Origin: CAYOEZ01 sp964402955
GTDB lineage: Bacteria; Chloroflexota; DTOL01; DAOUCN01
Length of the DNA stretch: 30,420 nucleotides
NCBI GenBank assembly: GCA_964402955.1
Contig: CAYOEZ010000027.1
Coordinates: forward strand, 1-30,420
Reading direction: 5' to 3'
A program made the position numbers and the translations under genes. Under the pieces are notes generated by a model, which saw only the letters and a list, made by a program, of their open reading frames with translations, ran no database searches and had not been told where the DNA came from. Below are positions 21,554 to 28,768 of this stretch, piece by piece; within the stretch, counting starts at the first letter, position 1; each line of letters begins with the position of its first letter.

Positions 21554-23233
21554 ATGGCTGAACAGGAACGACACAGCGCCCAGATCACCGAAGGCATCAC
21601 GCGCGCCACGCACCGCTCGCTCTTCTACTCGATGGGCTGGCAGCCCGAGAGCCTGAAGAAGCCGTTGGTGGCGGTTGTCAACTCCTTCAATGAGCTGATC
21701 CCCGGCCACATCCACTTGCAGTCCTTGTGCCAGGCCATCAAGCTGGGCATCGCCGAAGCGGGCGGCACACCGCTCGAATTCCCCTCGATTGCCGTCTGCG
21801 ATGGTCTTGCCACCGGCCACGCCGGCATGCGCATGCCCATGATCAGCCGCGAGCTGATTGCTGACTCGATCGAATTGATGGTCACGGCGCATGCCCTGGA
21901 TGCGATGGTGCTCCTGACCAACTGCGACAAGATCACGCCGGGGATGCTGATGGCCGCGGGCCGGCTGAACATCCCGGCCATTCTGGTCAGCGGTGGGCCG
22001 ATGGATACGGGCTGCATGCGCGGCGAGCGCGTCTGCTACACCGATTTGATCGAGGCCGAAGCCTCCGTCAAGAAGGGGCAGATGAGCGGCGATGACCTGG
22101 CCGAGTTCGAGTTTACGGCCAACCCCGGCGCCGGTTCCTGCGCCATGATGGGCACAGCCAACACCATGAACATGCTCACCGAAGCCCTGGGCATGACGCT
22201 GCCCGACGGCGCGCTGATTCCAGCGCCGTTTGGCGCACGCGTGGCGCTGGCGCGGCGCGCAGGCATGGTGATCATGGATCTCTACCGCCACAAGCTGCTG
22301 CCGCGTGACATCATGACCATGGCTGCATTTGAGAATGCCATCGCTGTGGACATGGCCATTGGCGGCTCCACCAATACCACGCTGCACCTGCCCGCCATTG
22401 CGCACGAAGTTGGCATCGAGCTCACTATGGACCACTTCAGCCGCATTGCGGCGAAGACGCCGCACCTGGTGCTGCTCAAGCCTGCCGGCAAGTACTTCGC
22501 GCGCGACATGTACGAAGCGGGCGCCATTCCGGCGCTGATGAACGAGATGAACAGCCACGGCCTGTTGCATGGCGACGCCCCGACGGTGACAGGACGGACC
22601 ATCGCCCAGAACGTCGCCGGGCGCAAGATTCGCAACGAGGACTGCATTCACCGCGTTGAGAAGCCACTCAGCCCGCGCGGCGGCCTGGCTATCCTGCGCG
22701 GCACGATGGCGCCCGATGGGGCGGTGGTGAAGAGCGCGGCGGTGGCAAAGGAGATGCTGGTGCATCGCGGCCCGGCGCGTGTGTTTGATCAGGAGGAGCC
22801 GGCAGTCGAGGCCATCTTCAGCGGCGCCATCAAGCCCGGCGATGTGGTGGTGATCCGCTACGAGGGGCCGAAGGGCGGGCCCGGCATGCGCGAGCAGCTC
22901 ATGCCGACATCGGCTATCATCGGCATGGGGCTGGGCAAGTCAGTGGCGCTGATCACCGATGGCCGCTTCTCCGGCGCCACGCAGGGCGCGTGCATCGGCC
23001 ACGTCACGCCCGAAGCCTATCTGGGCGGCCCCATCGGCCTGGTGCAAGAGGGCGACATGATCAGCATCGATATTCCCAACGGCAGCGTTGACCTGCTGGT
23101 TGAGGCAGACGTTCTTGAGACTCGCCGCGCGGTGTGGACGCTGCCTGCGCATACGCAGTTGCCCAAAGGCTCGCTGCTGGAGCGCTATCGCCGCCAGGTG
23201 GGGACGGCCATGCACGGGGCGAGGTCTGAGTAG
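21554..23233 (+). CDS. ilvD: Dihydroxy-acid dehydratase
   Basis: IlvD removes water from 2,3-dihydroxy-isovalerate and -methylvalerate to give the keto acids of valine and isoleucine. The 559-residue length is usual. Cluster cysteines are Cys124 (NCDKITPGM) and Cys196 (GAGSCAMMGTANTMN); the C-terminal GRFSGATQGACIGHV motif is intact. At the position where [2Fe-2S] plant-type enzymes have a third Cys, it reads ELIPGHIHL, as in the oxygen-sensitive E. coli enzyme, so a [4Fe-4S] cluster is likely (inference). The start at 21554 follows GAGAGGA; an open frame from 21449 covers only the palindrome. The product 2-ketoisovalerate is the PanB substrate two genes upstream. A strong terminator follows. 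Confidence 0.93.
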   Translation: MAEQERHSAQITEGITRATHRSLFYSMGWQPESLKKPLVAVVNSFNELIPGHIHLQSLCQAIKLGIAEAGGTPLEFPSIAVCDGLATGHAGMRMPMISRELIADSIELMVTAHALDAMVLLTNCDKITPGMLMAAGRLNIPAILVSGGPMDTGCMRGERVCYTDLIEAEASVKKGQMSGDDLAEFEFTANPGAGSCAMMGTANTMNMLTEALGMTLPDGALIPAPFGARVALARRAGMVIMDLYRHKLLPRDIMTMAAFENAIAVDMAIGGSTNTTLHLPAIAHEVGIELTMDHFSRIAAKTPHLVLLKPAGKYFARDMYEAGAIPALMNEMNSHGLLHGDAPTVTGRTIAQNVAGRKIRNEDCIHRVEKPLSPRGGLAILRGTMAPDGAVVKSAAVAKEMLVHRGPARVFDQEEPAVEAIFSGAIKPGDVVVIRYEGPKGGPGMREQLMPTSAIIGMGLGKSVALITDGRFSGATQGACIGHVTPEAYLGGPIGLVQEGDMISIDIPNGSVDLLVEADVLETRRAVWTLPAHTQLPKGSLLERYRRQVGTAMHGARSE

Positions 23234-23246
23234 CCCAGAAACGCAG

Positions 23247-23279
23247 AAACCCCCGTGGTCTCCGAGGCCACGGGGGTTT
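23247..23279. terminator. Bidirectional intrinsic terminator
   Basis: Perfect 12-base arms, AAACCCCCGTGG at 23247-23258 and CCACGGGGGTTT at 23268-23279, enclose a 9-base loop. A/T ends on both sides make it work for ilvD on the plus strand and for the isomerase gene on the minus strand, which converge here. Confidence 0.85.
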
Positions 23280-23287
23280 GGTAGTGT

Positions 23288-24136
23288 CTACTCCACCTTG
23301 AAATACGGTTCGAGGACTTTGAGCGAGGCCTGGCGGGCCTTGACGGCCAACTCCAGCGAATCCCACGCCCAATACTCGGGACGGAACAGTTCGACCGAGC
23401 AGAAACCGTTGTAGCCGATGCCCTTCAGGCGAGCACAGATGTCGCCGAGCGGAATGACCCCCTCGCCCGGCAGCAGGCGATGGCTGTCGGTCATCGCTTC
23501 CTTGGGAATGGCCTCCATGTCGTTCAGGTGGAAGGTGCAGATCTGCGCCGGATCAAGGAGGTCGATCTCGCTGACCTGCCCGCCGCCGCCGTAGAAATGG
23601 CAGGCATCGAAGTTGACGCCCACGTTCTGGCGCGCTGCCGTGCGAATGATCTCATTTGCCCCGCGTGGGGTGCGCACCGAACACCAGGAGAAACCCAGGA
23701 ACTCGAAGGCCAGGTTGACGCCGTGCGGCCTGGCGATGTCGCTCAGCTCGCGCAGCACGCTCACGTACTCCTGCACGACCTTGTCCCAGGGGAAGAACTG
23801 CTCGCCGGCCGCCGGCTGCGGCGTCGGGCTGGGAACGACGACCAGAACGTGGCAACCGATGTGCTTGCACAGTGTGCTGAGCGTGCGGCAGCGTTCCTTG
23901 ATCGCCTGGAACTCCGCGCCGCGGAAGCCGATGAACTCAATCGAGTTCATCGCTGTCGGTAGCACCTTGTGGCGGGCCAGGAGCGCGGCCAGGTCGGCCG
24001 GGGTATGGTCGAGCAGATAGTGATCAACCTTCGCGCCCCAAAGCTCCAGCGCGCCGTAGCCGGCCCGGTCGCTGACCGTAATGTCGGTGACCAGGTCAGA
24101 TTTCATGCTCGTTGCGCCATGATAGGCAAGCTTCAT
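23288..24136 (-). CDS. Sugar phosphate isomerase/epimerase (IolE-like TIM barrel)
   Basis: This 282-residue TIM-barrel protein of the xylose isomerase-like family carries the usual divalent-metal ligands: Glu in LAFEFLGF, Asp in NFDACHF, His in TFHLNDM, and Glu in SVELFRPEY near the C-terminus. The conserved GEGVIPLGDI loop is present. Such enzymes epimerise keto-sugars or dehydrate inosose; the exact reaction is unclear. The start at 24136 has GAGGAGGA upstream on the minus strand. It is a single-gene unit, ending at a bidirectional terminator and starting from a promoter back-to-back with the lactonase gene's. Confidence 0.88.
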   Translation of the reverse strand: MKLAYHGATSMKSDLVTDITVSDRAGYGALELWGAKVDHYLLDHTPADLAALLARHKVLPTAMNSIEFIGFRGAEFQAIKERCRTLSTLCKHIGCHVLVVVPSPTPQPAAGEQFFPWDKVVQEYVSVLRELSDIARPHGVNLAFEFLGFSWCSVRTPRGANEIIRTAARQNVGVNFDACHFYGGGGQVSEIDLLDPAQICTFHLNDMEAIPKEAMTDSHRLLPGEGVIPLGDICARLKGIGYNGFCSVELFRPEYWAWDSLELAVKARQASLKVLEPYFKVE

Positions 24137-24197
24137 ACGCAGATTCCTCCTCAGTGGTTACACATCCTCTCAGCAGTGACACGACGCCAACGGCCAG

Positions 24198-24226
24198 ACC
24201 ATACCACACCATACAAACCATGTCAA
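24198..24226 (-). promoter_or_regulatory. Sigma-70-type promoter for the isomerase gene
   Basis: On the minus strand TTGACA (24221-24226) and TATGGT (24198-24203) are 17 bases apart. Transcription would start near 24191, about 55 bases before the ATG. Its -35 box is five bases from that of the divergent lactonase promoter. Confidence 0.6.
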
Positions 24227-24231
24227 GCTGC

Positions 24232-24260
24232 TTGAAAAGGCCCGGCCAACGTGCTACAAT
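24232..24260 (+). promoter_or_regulatory. Sigma-70-type promoter for the lactonase gene
   Basis: TTGAAA (24232-24237) and TACAAT (24255-24260) are 17 bases apart, giving a start near 24267 and a leader of about 38 bases before the ATG at 24305. Confidence 0.65.
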
Positions 24261-24304
24261 CGCGCCGATACGCACTCATCCAGCCCTCTCGAGGAGCAGA
24301 TAGA

Positions 24305-25399
24305 ATGGCACAGTCCTATTTCGTCTACGTTGGTACATTCACGGACGCACGCCATGGCGGCAAGGGAAAAGGCGTCTATGTCCTGCGCCTGAACGGTGCG
24401 ACTGCTGCTCTGGAGCGTATGAGCATTGCACGAGGAGTGCTCAGCCCCGGCTTTCTCGCCTTTGCGCCCGACCACAGGCATCTGTACGCCGTCAACGAGG
24501 TCAACGAATTCAACGGCAAGCCCGGCGCAGCGCTGACGTCGTTCGCTGTTGACCAGACATCGGGCGACCTCACCGTGCTCAACCGGCAAGCGGAGCCAGG
24601 CCCTGGTCCCTGCTATGTCAGCCTGGACAAGACCGGCACGTGGGCGCTGGCGGCAAACTACCAGGGCGGCAGCGTGGTAATTCTACCTATTCTGGCCGGC
24701 GGCAAGCTGGGCGCGCCCACGTCGTTTGTGCAACACAGCGGATCAAGCGTGAACAAGAGCAGGCAGGCAGAAGCCCATGCCCACTCGATTATTGTCGACC
24801 CCGGCAACAGCTTTGCCCTGGCAGCTGATCTTGGCATGGACAAGGTCGTCGTCTACCGGCTGGATGGCGTGAAAGGCGCGCTCACGCCGCACAATCCGCC
24901 CTCGATCGCCATGAGGCCCGGGGCCGGCCCGCGCCACATGGCCTTCCACCCCGGCGGGCGCTATCTCTACGTCGCCAACGAGCTGGACTCGACGGCCAGC
25001 GTGGTTGAGTGGGACGCGGCGCACGGCATGGGCCAGGAACTATCTCATTGCAGCACGCTGCCCCCGGACTTCAGCGGCGTCAGCTATCCGGCAGAGATCC
25101 AGATAGCGCCGTCTGGCCGCTTCGTCTATGTCTCCAATCGCGGGCACGACAGCATTGCTATCCTCGCCGTTGAGGACGGAGGCAAGACGCTGCGCCCCGC
25201 CGGCTACGCGTCCACGCAGGGCAAGTGGCCGCGCCATTTCGGGGTCACGCCGGATCGGAGCATGCTGCTAGCCGCCAACGAGCGTTCGGATACGATTGTC
25301 AGCTTCTGGATTGACCAGGCCAGCGGCCAACTCACGCCTTCAGGTCAGATGACGTCCGTGCCCACGCCGGTGTGCGTGCGCTTCATGGCTGTGGCATAG
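24305..25399 (+). CDS. Lactonase family beta-propeller protein (6-phosphogluconolactonase-like)
   Basis: This 364-residue protein matches the seven-bladed propeller lactonases (YbhE/Pgl, COG2706), which open sugar lactones such as 6-phosphogluconolactone to the acid. It opens with SYFVYVGTFTD and has repeated blade signatures: LYAVNEV, WALAANYQGGSV, GPRHMAFHPGGRYLYVANEL, RFVYVSNRGHDSI and WPRHFGVTPD. The start at 24305 has AGGAG upstream; the frame is open from 24251, but the promoter occupies that part. No signal peptide is seen, so it is cytoplasmic. It fits the sugar-acid theme of the region: a dehydrogenase would make the lactone that this enzyme hydrolyses. Confidence 0.9.
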   Translation: MAQSYFVYVGTFTDARHGGKGKGVYVLRLNGATAALERMSIARGVLSPGFLAFAPDHRHLYAVNEVNEFNGKPGAALTSFAVDQTSGDLTVLNRQAEPGPGPCYVSLDKTGTWALAANYQGGSVVILPILAGGKLGAPTSFVQHSGSSVNKSRQAEAHAHSIIVDPGNSFALAADLGMDKVVVYRLDGVKGALTPHNPPSIAMRPGAGPRHMAFHPGGRYLYVANELDSTASVVEWDAAHGMGQELSHCSTLPPDFSGVSYPAEIQIAPSGRFVYVSNRGHDSIAILAVEDGGKTLRPAGYASTQGKWPRHFGVTPDRSMLLAANERSDTIVSFWIDQASGQLTPSGQMTSVPTPVCVRFMAVA

Positions 25400-25405
25400 T
25401 ACTGA

Positions 25406-25594
25406 GATGGCAGCGCGCAAGTGGCCGGTATCGGCATGGCCGTGCTTGCCCTGGGCCAGAACAGCGGGATGTTCATTGGGCCGGTCATGTTTGGGAAACT
25501 GCTCGAAACGATGAGTTGGACGGCGGCTGGCTATCCCCTCATTCCGGTTTGTGTGGTGGGGATTTGTGCTGCGTGGCTGGTCAAGGTACGCTGA
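25406..25594 (+). pseudogene. MFS transporter remnant (C-terminal end)
   Basis: An open frame of about 62 codons ends at TGA 25592-25594. It has no start codon or ribosome site of its own. The residues VAGIGMAVLALGQNSGMFIGPVMFG and a final hydrophobic stretch PLIPVCVVGICAAWLV match the last two membrane helices of a major facilitator transporter (Gly-rich helix plus GP-x-x-FG turn). The first ~350 residues are missing; the piece lies directly after the lactonase stop. It marks a deletion scar. Confidence 0.7.
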
Positions 25595-25608
25595 GCAAGA
25601 GGGGAAAG

Positions 25609-25713
25609 GGCAAACTCGATGCCGCCGAAACCCCAGGTGCTGCATTTCTGGGCCAACGTCTCCAGCGACAGATCCGCCCACTGCCCGGTGAACAGGGTCA
25701 CTGCTCGTGCCAT
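25609..25713 (-). pseudogene. Sugar isomerase remnant (N-terminal end)
   Basis: From ATG 25711-25713 on the minus strand the residues MARAVTLFTGQWADLSLETLA and KCSTWGFGGIEFA match the first strand and helix of xylose isomerase-like sugar epimerases. The match stops near 25609, and the frame then runs on without resemblance to a stop at 25531. Only about 35 of ~300 residues remain. Its start overlaps the end of the glycosyltransferase gene by 16 bases. Confidence 0.7.
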
Positions 25714-26957
25714 CGTAGACCTCCTCGTGTGATAAGAGATATGACGACGATCGTGAGAATCTCGTACAAAACGGTGACCGTCTGCTGCGCGCCAAATAGA
25801 TTGGCAATCGCCGCCCATCCGGCCAGATAGCCCAGGGCAGGCAAAGCGATCAACAGCGTATCCGGCCGGCTGCGGCGCTTGATGCTATACCAGTAGCGGA
25901 GCATGAGCGCGCCGCTGACCAGGAACAGGATGAGATCGTGGACATAGCAATGGGCGCTGATAAATAGGCTGCCGGTTATGATCATTGCCCACTGCAGGTC
26001 GAAGCCCGGAGTCCCCGACCGCCAGGCGCCGCGCCAGGCATACAGGACCAGGACCAACGCCAAAGCGACGCCAATTAGCCACAGGATCATGATACGAGAC
26101 GCGTCGTCCGTCTGGGCCCAGAAGAGCAGGAAGCCACGCCAGGTGTGCATCAGGCGCGGATGAATACCATACATGTCTCCCCAACTTGACGCAGCAAACA
26201 GCAGGCGTACGTAGCTCACCAGGCCGTGCCAGCCCACAAGAACGTAGGATGTGATCAGCAGCCCAGCGCTGGCCGCGGCGAGCCCGGCCAGGGCTTGCGC
26301 GCGACGCTTCCAAAGCAAAACGAGAACCGGGATCACCAGAAAATACGGCTTTATCAGGAGCACGGCCAGCCAAAGTCCCCCCACCCGGTCTTTGCCCGCT
26401 TTGAAAGAGCGCCAACTGCCGAGAAACGCGGCCACCAACAAAAAAGACAACTGTCCCTGCAGCACCACAATCGATACGGGGAAGAAGATCAGGATCAGCA
26501 CGAGACCATAGACCTGGGCCCGCCGGCTCAACTCACTTATGGTCGAAAGGAGCAGGGCACAGGCGATGCCCAGAAGAATAAGGTTGAGCACTCCCCACAC
26601 GACATAGGCGGCCTGCAGAGGGAGCAGCGCAACCGCCACCATAGGTATGGTGGTGAACGGTGGGCTGAAAAAAGGCAGAAGCTGCGACTGCTCACTCATC
26701 TCCGGCACAGCCCGGCGCTGCCAGGCATACTGCGCCTGCAGATCGTAGAGATCGGCGCCCGCGCGATTGAGCACCATCTGTCCTGCCGTGTAGAAGGAGC
26801 GGAAGTCGGTTCCGATGATGAAGTTGCGTGTTCCCTGAGCGTGGGAGAGGAAAATTATGAGGACGACCATGGTTATCACAAAGAACAGGAAGATGACCAC
26901 CACGCCGAAGCGGCGCCTGATCGCCCCCACCTCCACAAGATGCGAACTTGTCTGCAT
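25698..26957 (-). CDS. GT-C fold membrane glycosyltransferase, family 87 / DUF2029-like
   Basis: This 419-residue membrane protein has about ten hydrophobic spans. After the first span comes the external loop with GTDFRSFYTAGQMVLNRAGADLYD, typical of polyprenyl-phosphate-mannose-dependent glycosyltransferases (GT87/DUF2029), whose catalytic Asp is in such a loop. The FFSPPFTTIP and LLIKPYF segments fit too. Such enzymes move mannose or arabinose from a lipid carrier onto cell-envelope glycans outside the membrane. The start at 26957 is chosen for AAGGGGGAT upstream. The last 16 bases overlap an isomerase gene fragment, so the C-terminus could be altered by the rearrangement there. It is the third large gene of the envelope operon. 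Confidence 0.8.
   Translation of the reverse strand: MQTSSHLVEVGAIRRRFGVVVIFLFFVITMVVLIIFLSHAQGTRNFIIGTDFRSFYTAGQMVLNRAGADLYDLQAQYAWQRRAVPEMSEQSQLLPFFSPPFTTIPMVAVALLPLQAAYVVWGVLNLILLGIACALLLSTISELSRRAQVYGLVLILIFFPVSIVVLQGQLSFLLVAAFLGSWRSFKAGKDRVGGLWLAVLLIKPYFLVIPVLVLLWKRRAQALAGLAAASAGLLITSYVLVGWHGLVSYVRLLFAASSWGDMYGIHPRLMHTWRGFLLFWAQTDDASRIMILWLIGVALALVLVLYAWRGAWRSGTPGFDLQWAMIITGSLFISAHCYVHDLILFLVSGALMLRYWYSIKRRSRPDTLLIALPALGYLAGWAAIANLFGAQQTVTVLYEILTIVVISLITRGGLRWHEQ
25719..25726 (-). promoter_or_regulatory. Ribosome binding site of the isomerase remnant
   Basis: On the minus strand this reads GAGGAGGT, a near-perfect match to the 16S tail, five bases before the remnant's ATG. It lies within the glycosyltransferase coding sequence. 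It shows that the fragment was once a translated gene start. Confidence 0.65.
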
Positions 26958-27040
26958 GCTATCCCCCTTCATGTATCCCACAATGTGCCTTATCGGATAC
27001 ATGCTACCTGTGCTCGCCACTCACCAAGCTTGAGCGTTTG

Positions 27041-27253
27041 CTATGACCTGGTCGCGACAGGCGGCTGCGCGTCGGCATACGGGGCAGCGGGCAGAGGCCT
27101 ATCCAGAAGGAAAGCTCGGATGGCCGACAGATAGAGATCGGGTTGGTCGAGGGAGATGGAATGCCCTGCATCCTGGATAAAGGCGGCGCCTGCCCCGACC
27201 GCAACCGCGAGCAGCGCAAGTACCCACCCCGCAGTACGGCGACGACGTGTCAT
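27041..27253 (-). CDS. Small hypothetical protein with one membrane span
   Basis: The gene encodes 70 residues starting MTRRRRTAGWVLALLAVAVG, a positively charged N-terminus and one hydrophobic segment (residues 9-27), which would be a signal anchor or uncleaved signal. The rest (LDQPDLYLSAIRAFLLDRPLP) is not recognised. AGGA precedes the start. It lies between two glycosyltransferase genes read in the same direction, 29 bases after the upstream stop. It could be a small partner of these enzymes or a leftover of a longer glycosyltransferase gene. It is a plausible but unproven gene. Confidence 0.45.
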   Translation of the reverse strand: MTRRRRTAGWVLALLAVAVGAGAAFIQDAGHSISLDQPDLYLSAIRAFLLDRPLPAAPYADAQPPVATRS

Positions 27254-27282
27254 GGCTCATATCCTGTTTGGCGATATGCCAG

Positions 27283-28752
27283 TCATGGTGCAACGATGGG
27301 AGACGCATAGAAAAGCATAAGCACCACGCCCGCAGCCGCACTTGCCAGCAGCAAGAGCCGGTTGGAGCGGTTCTGCTGGCCTACCACGGCGATCATGAGC
27401 GGCGCCACCGTATACCATGCAAAACCGCCGCCAAAGACCAAGAAAAGATAGATAAACGTCATCACACCCCAGGACGCAATTGCCTGTGGCCAATCGCTCC
27501 TCTCTCGAATCAGCCTGACCACAGCAACGGCTAGAAGCAGGACAAAGACAGCGTTGAGAGCGTAGGGGAGGAAGAGAGAAACAGATTGACTTGCCTGTGA
27601 GCTCTGCGTGACAGCATCCAGGATACGTGTCAACCCCTCGCGTAGCACATAGAATACCGGATTGGGCATCGCCGCCCGCAGGGCAGAGCCAGCGCTCCCC
27701 TCCTGCGCCGGCGACTGGACGAACGGCCAGAAGGGCAGGTAAAGAGCGGCCGCCGCTAGCGCCGTAACCACCGCCATCTGTAGAGCGACCCGCGCAGCCG
27801 CTCGCCACGTTTTTTCCTTGAGCAGCACGACCACGCCGGCAAAGAGCAGCAGGATCGCGGTGATGTATTTGACAAGGACTGACACAAGCAGAACGGCCAC
27901 ACCCAGAAGCCGCCGCTTGGACGTGAGCAGAAGCAGACCGGCAAAAGCGAAGGCCATCATGATGCCATCGTTGTGCCCGCTGCCGGCTGTCTCGATCAGG
28001 ATCAACGGGTTCCAGGCATAGAGCAGCAGCGCCGAGAAGCCATCGCTGCCGCCAATGCGTCGTGCCAGCACATAGACGAGCATGCAGTTGATCAGGTGGG
28101 CGATACCCGCGACAAACTTGAACGCCAGCGCCGTCACGAGAACACTCTGGCCGGCAAGAGCAGTGATCCCCGCCGAGAGCAACGTCCAGGCCGGGCCATA
28201 ATGTGTTGTGTCGCTGCGCCAGAAGACATAGGCGAACAGATTGTCGCTCCCCACAGCGCTGGCCGTCACCGCGTAGGGGTTGAGGTGATAGGTGGACGCC
28301 ATGCGGCCAAAGATGGCGTAGGCATAGACGTCTGACGATAGCACGGGCGGCATGACAAACACCATGCCGGCAGTAAAGAGAAGAGTGAAGGCAATAATCG
28401 CATAGAGCAGGCGACGACGGGTCACAAGGGAATGGCAGCGGCGCGCCACATCTTCGCTCATGATGTAGACAGCCCAGAGCAGGACAATCAGTATTCTGGC
28501 TGCCGTGGCAAAGGCGTCAGGAGCAAGGATCAGCGATGGGTAGGGCCAGAGCCTGCTGAACAGCGCAACCGATTCCAGGCTGAGGCCCGGCGGCGCATCG
28601 TACCCTGCCGGGAAATTCGTGAACAGGACGATGAACGCGATAAAGAGGCCCAGCAGGGCAACGCCCGCCAAGATGAATTGGTTGGTCAGTCGCCGTTCTG
28701 CTGCGGCCACGGGATCTGTTGCAAGATGGGCAGGTTGTGGCATTGTTGTCAT
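27283..28752 (-). CDS. GT-C type polyprenyl-phosphate mannosyltransferase-like membrane protein
   Basis: This 489-residue protein has about 11 to 13 hydrophobic spans. It shows the GT-C signature loop VLSSDVYAYAIFGRM near residue 140, followed by NPYAVTA, then THYGPAWTLLSAGI and NPLILIETAGSGHNDG. This set is typical of alpha-1,6-mannosyltransferases of the MptA/MptB kind, which use polyprenyl-phosphate-mannose. It probably extends envelope glycolipids outside the membrane. The neighbouring genes on the same strand (upstream by 16 bases, downstream a small gene and a GT87-like gene) make an operon. The precise glycan is unknown. Confidence 0.78.
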   Translation of the reverse strand: MTTMPQPAHLATDPVAAAERRLTNQFILAGVALLGLFIAFIVLFTNFPAGYDAPPGLSLESVALFSRLWPYPSLILAPDAFATAARILIVLLWAVYIMSEDVARRCHSLVTRRRLLYAIIAFTLLFTAGMVFVMPPVLSSDVYAYAIFGRMASTYHLNPYAVTASAVGSDNLFAYVFWRSDTTHYGPAWTLLSAGITALAGQSVLVTALAFKFVAGIAHLINCMLVYVLARRIGGSDGFSALLLYAWNPLILIETAGSGHNDGIMMAFAFAGLLLLTSKRRLLGVAVLLVSVLVKYITAILLLFAGVVVLLKEKTWRAAARVALQMAVVTALAAAALYLPFWPFVQSPAQEGSAGSALRAAMPNPVFYVLREGLTRILDAVTQSSQASQSVSLFLPYALNAVFVLLLAVAVVRLIRERSDWPQAIASWGVMTFIYLFLVFGGGFAWYTVAPLMIAVVGQQNRSNRLLLLASAAAGVVLMLFYASPIVAP

Positions 28753-28768
28753 AAGCGTCTGTGCAGAC

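Noticed and set aside
21554..23233. IlvD read as a sugar-acid dehydratase (xylonate or gluconate type) within the catabolic cluster
   Set aside because: Length, N-terminal segment and motifs are those of ordinary IlvD, and panB lies just upstream. The biosynthetic role is simpler.
26226..27134. 302-codon plus-strand frame opposite the GT87-like gene
   Set aside because: The translation is charged and repetitive. The minus strand encodes a regular membrane protein.
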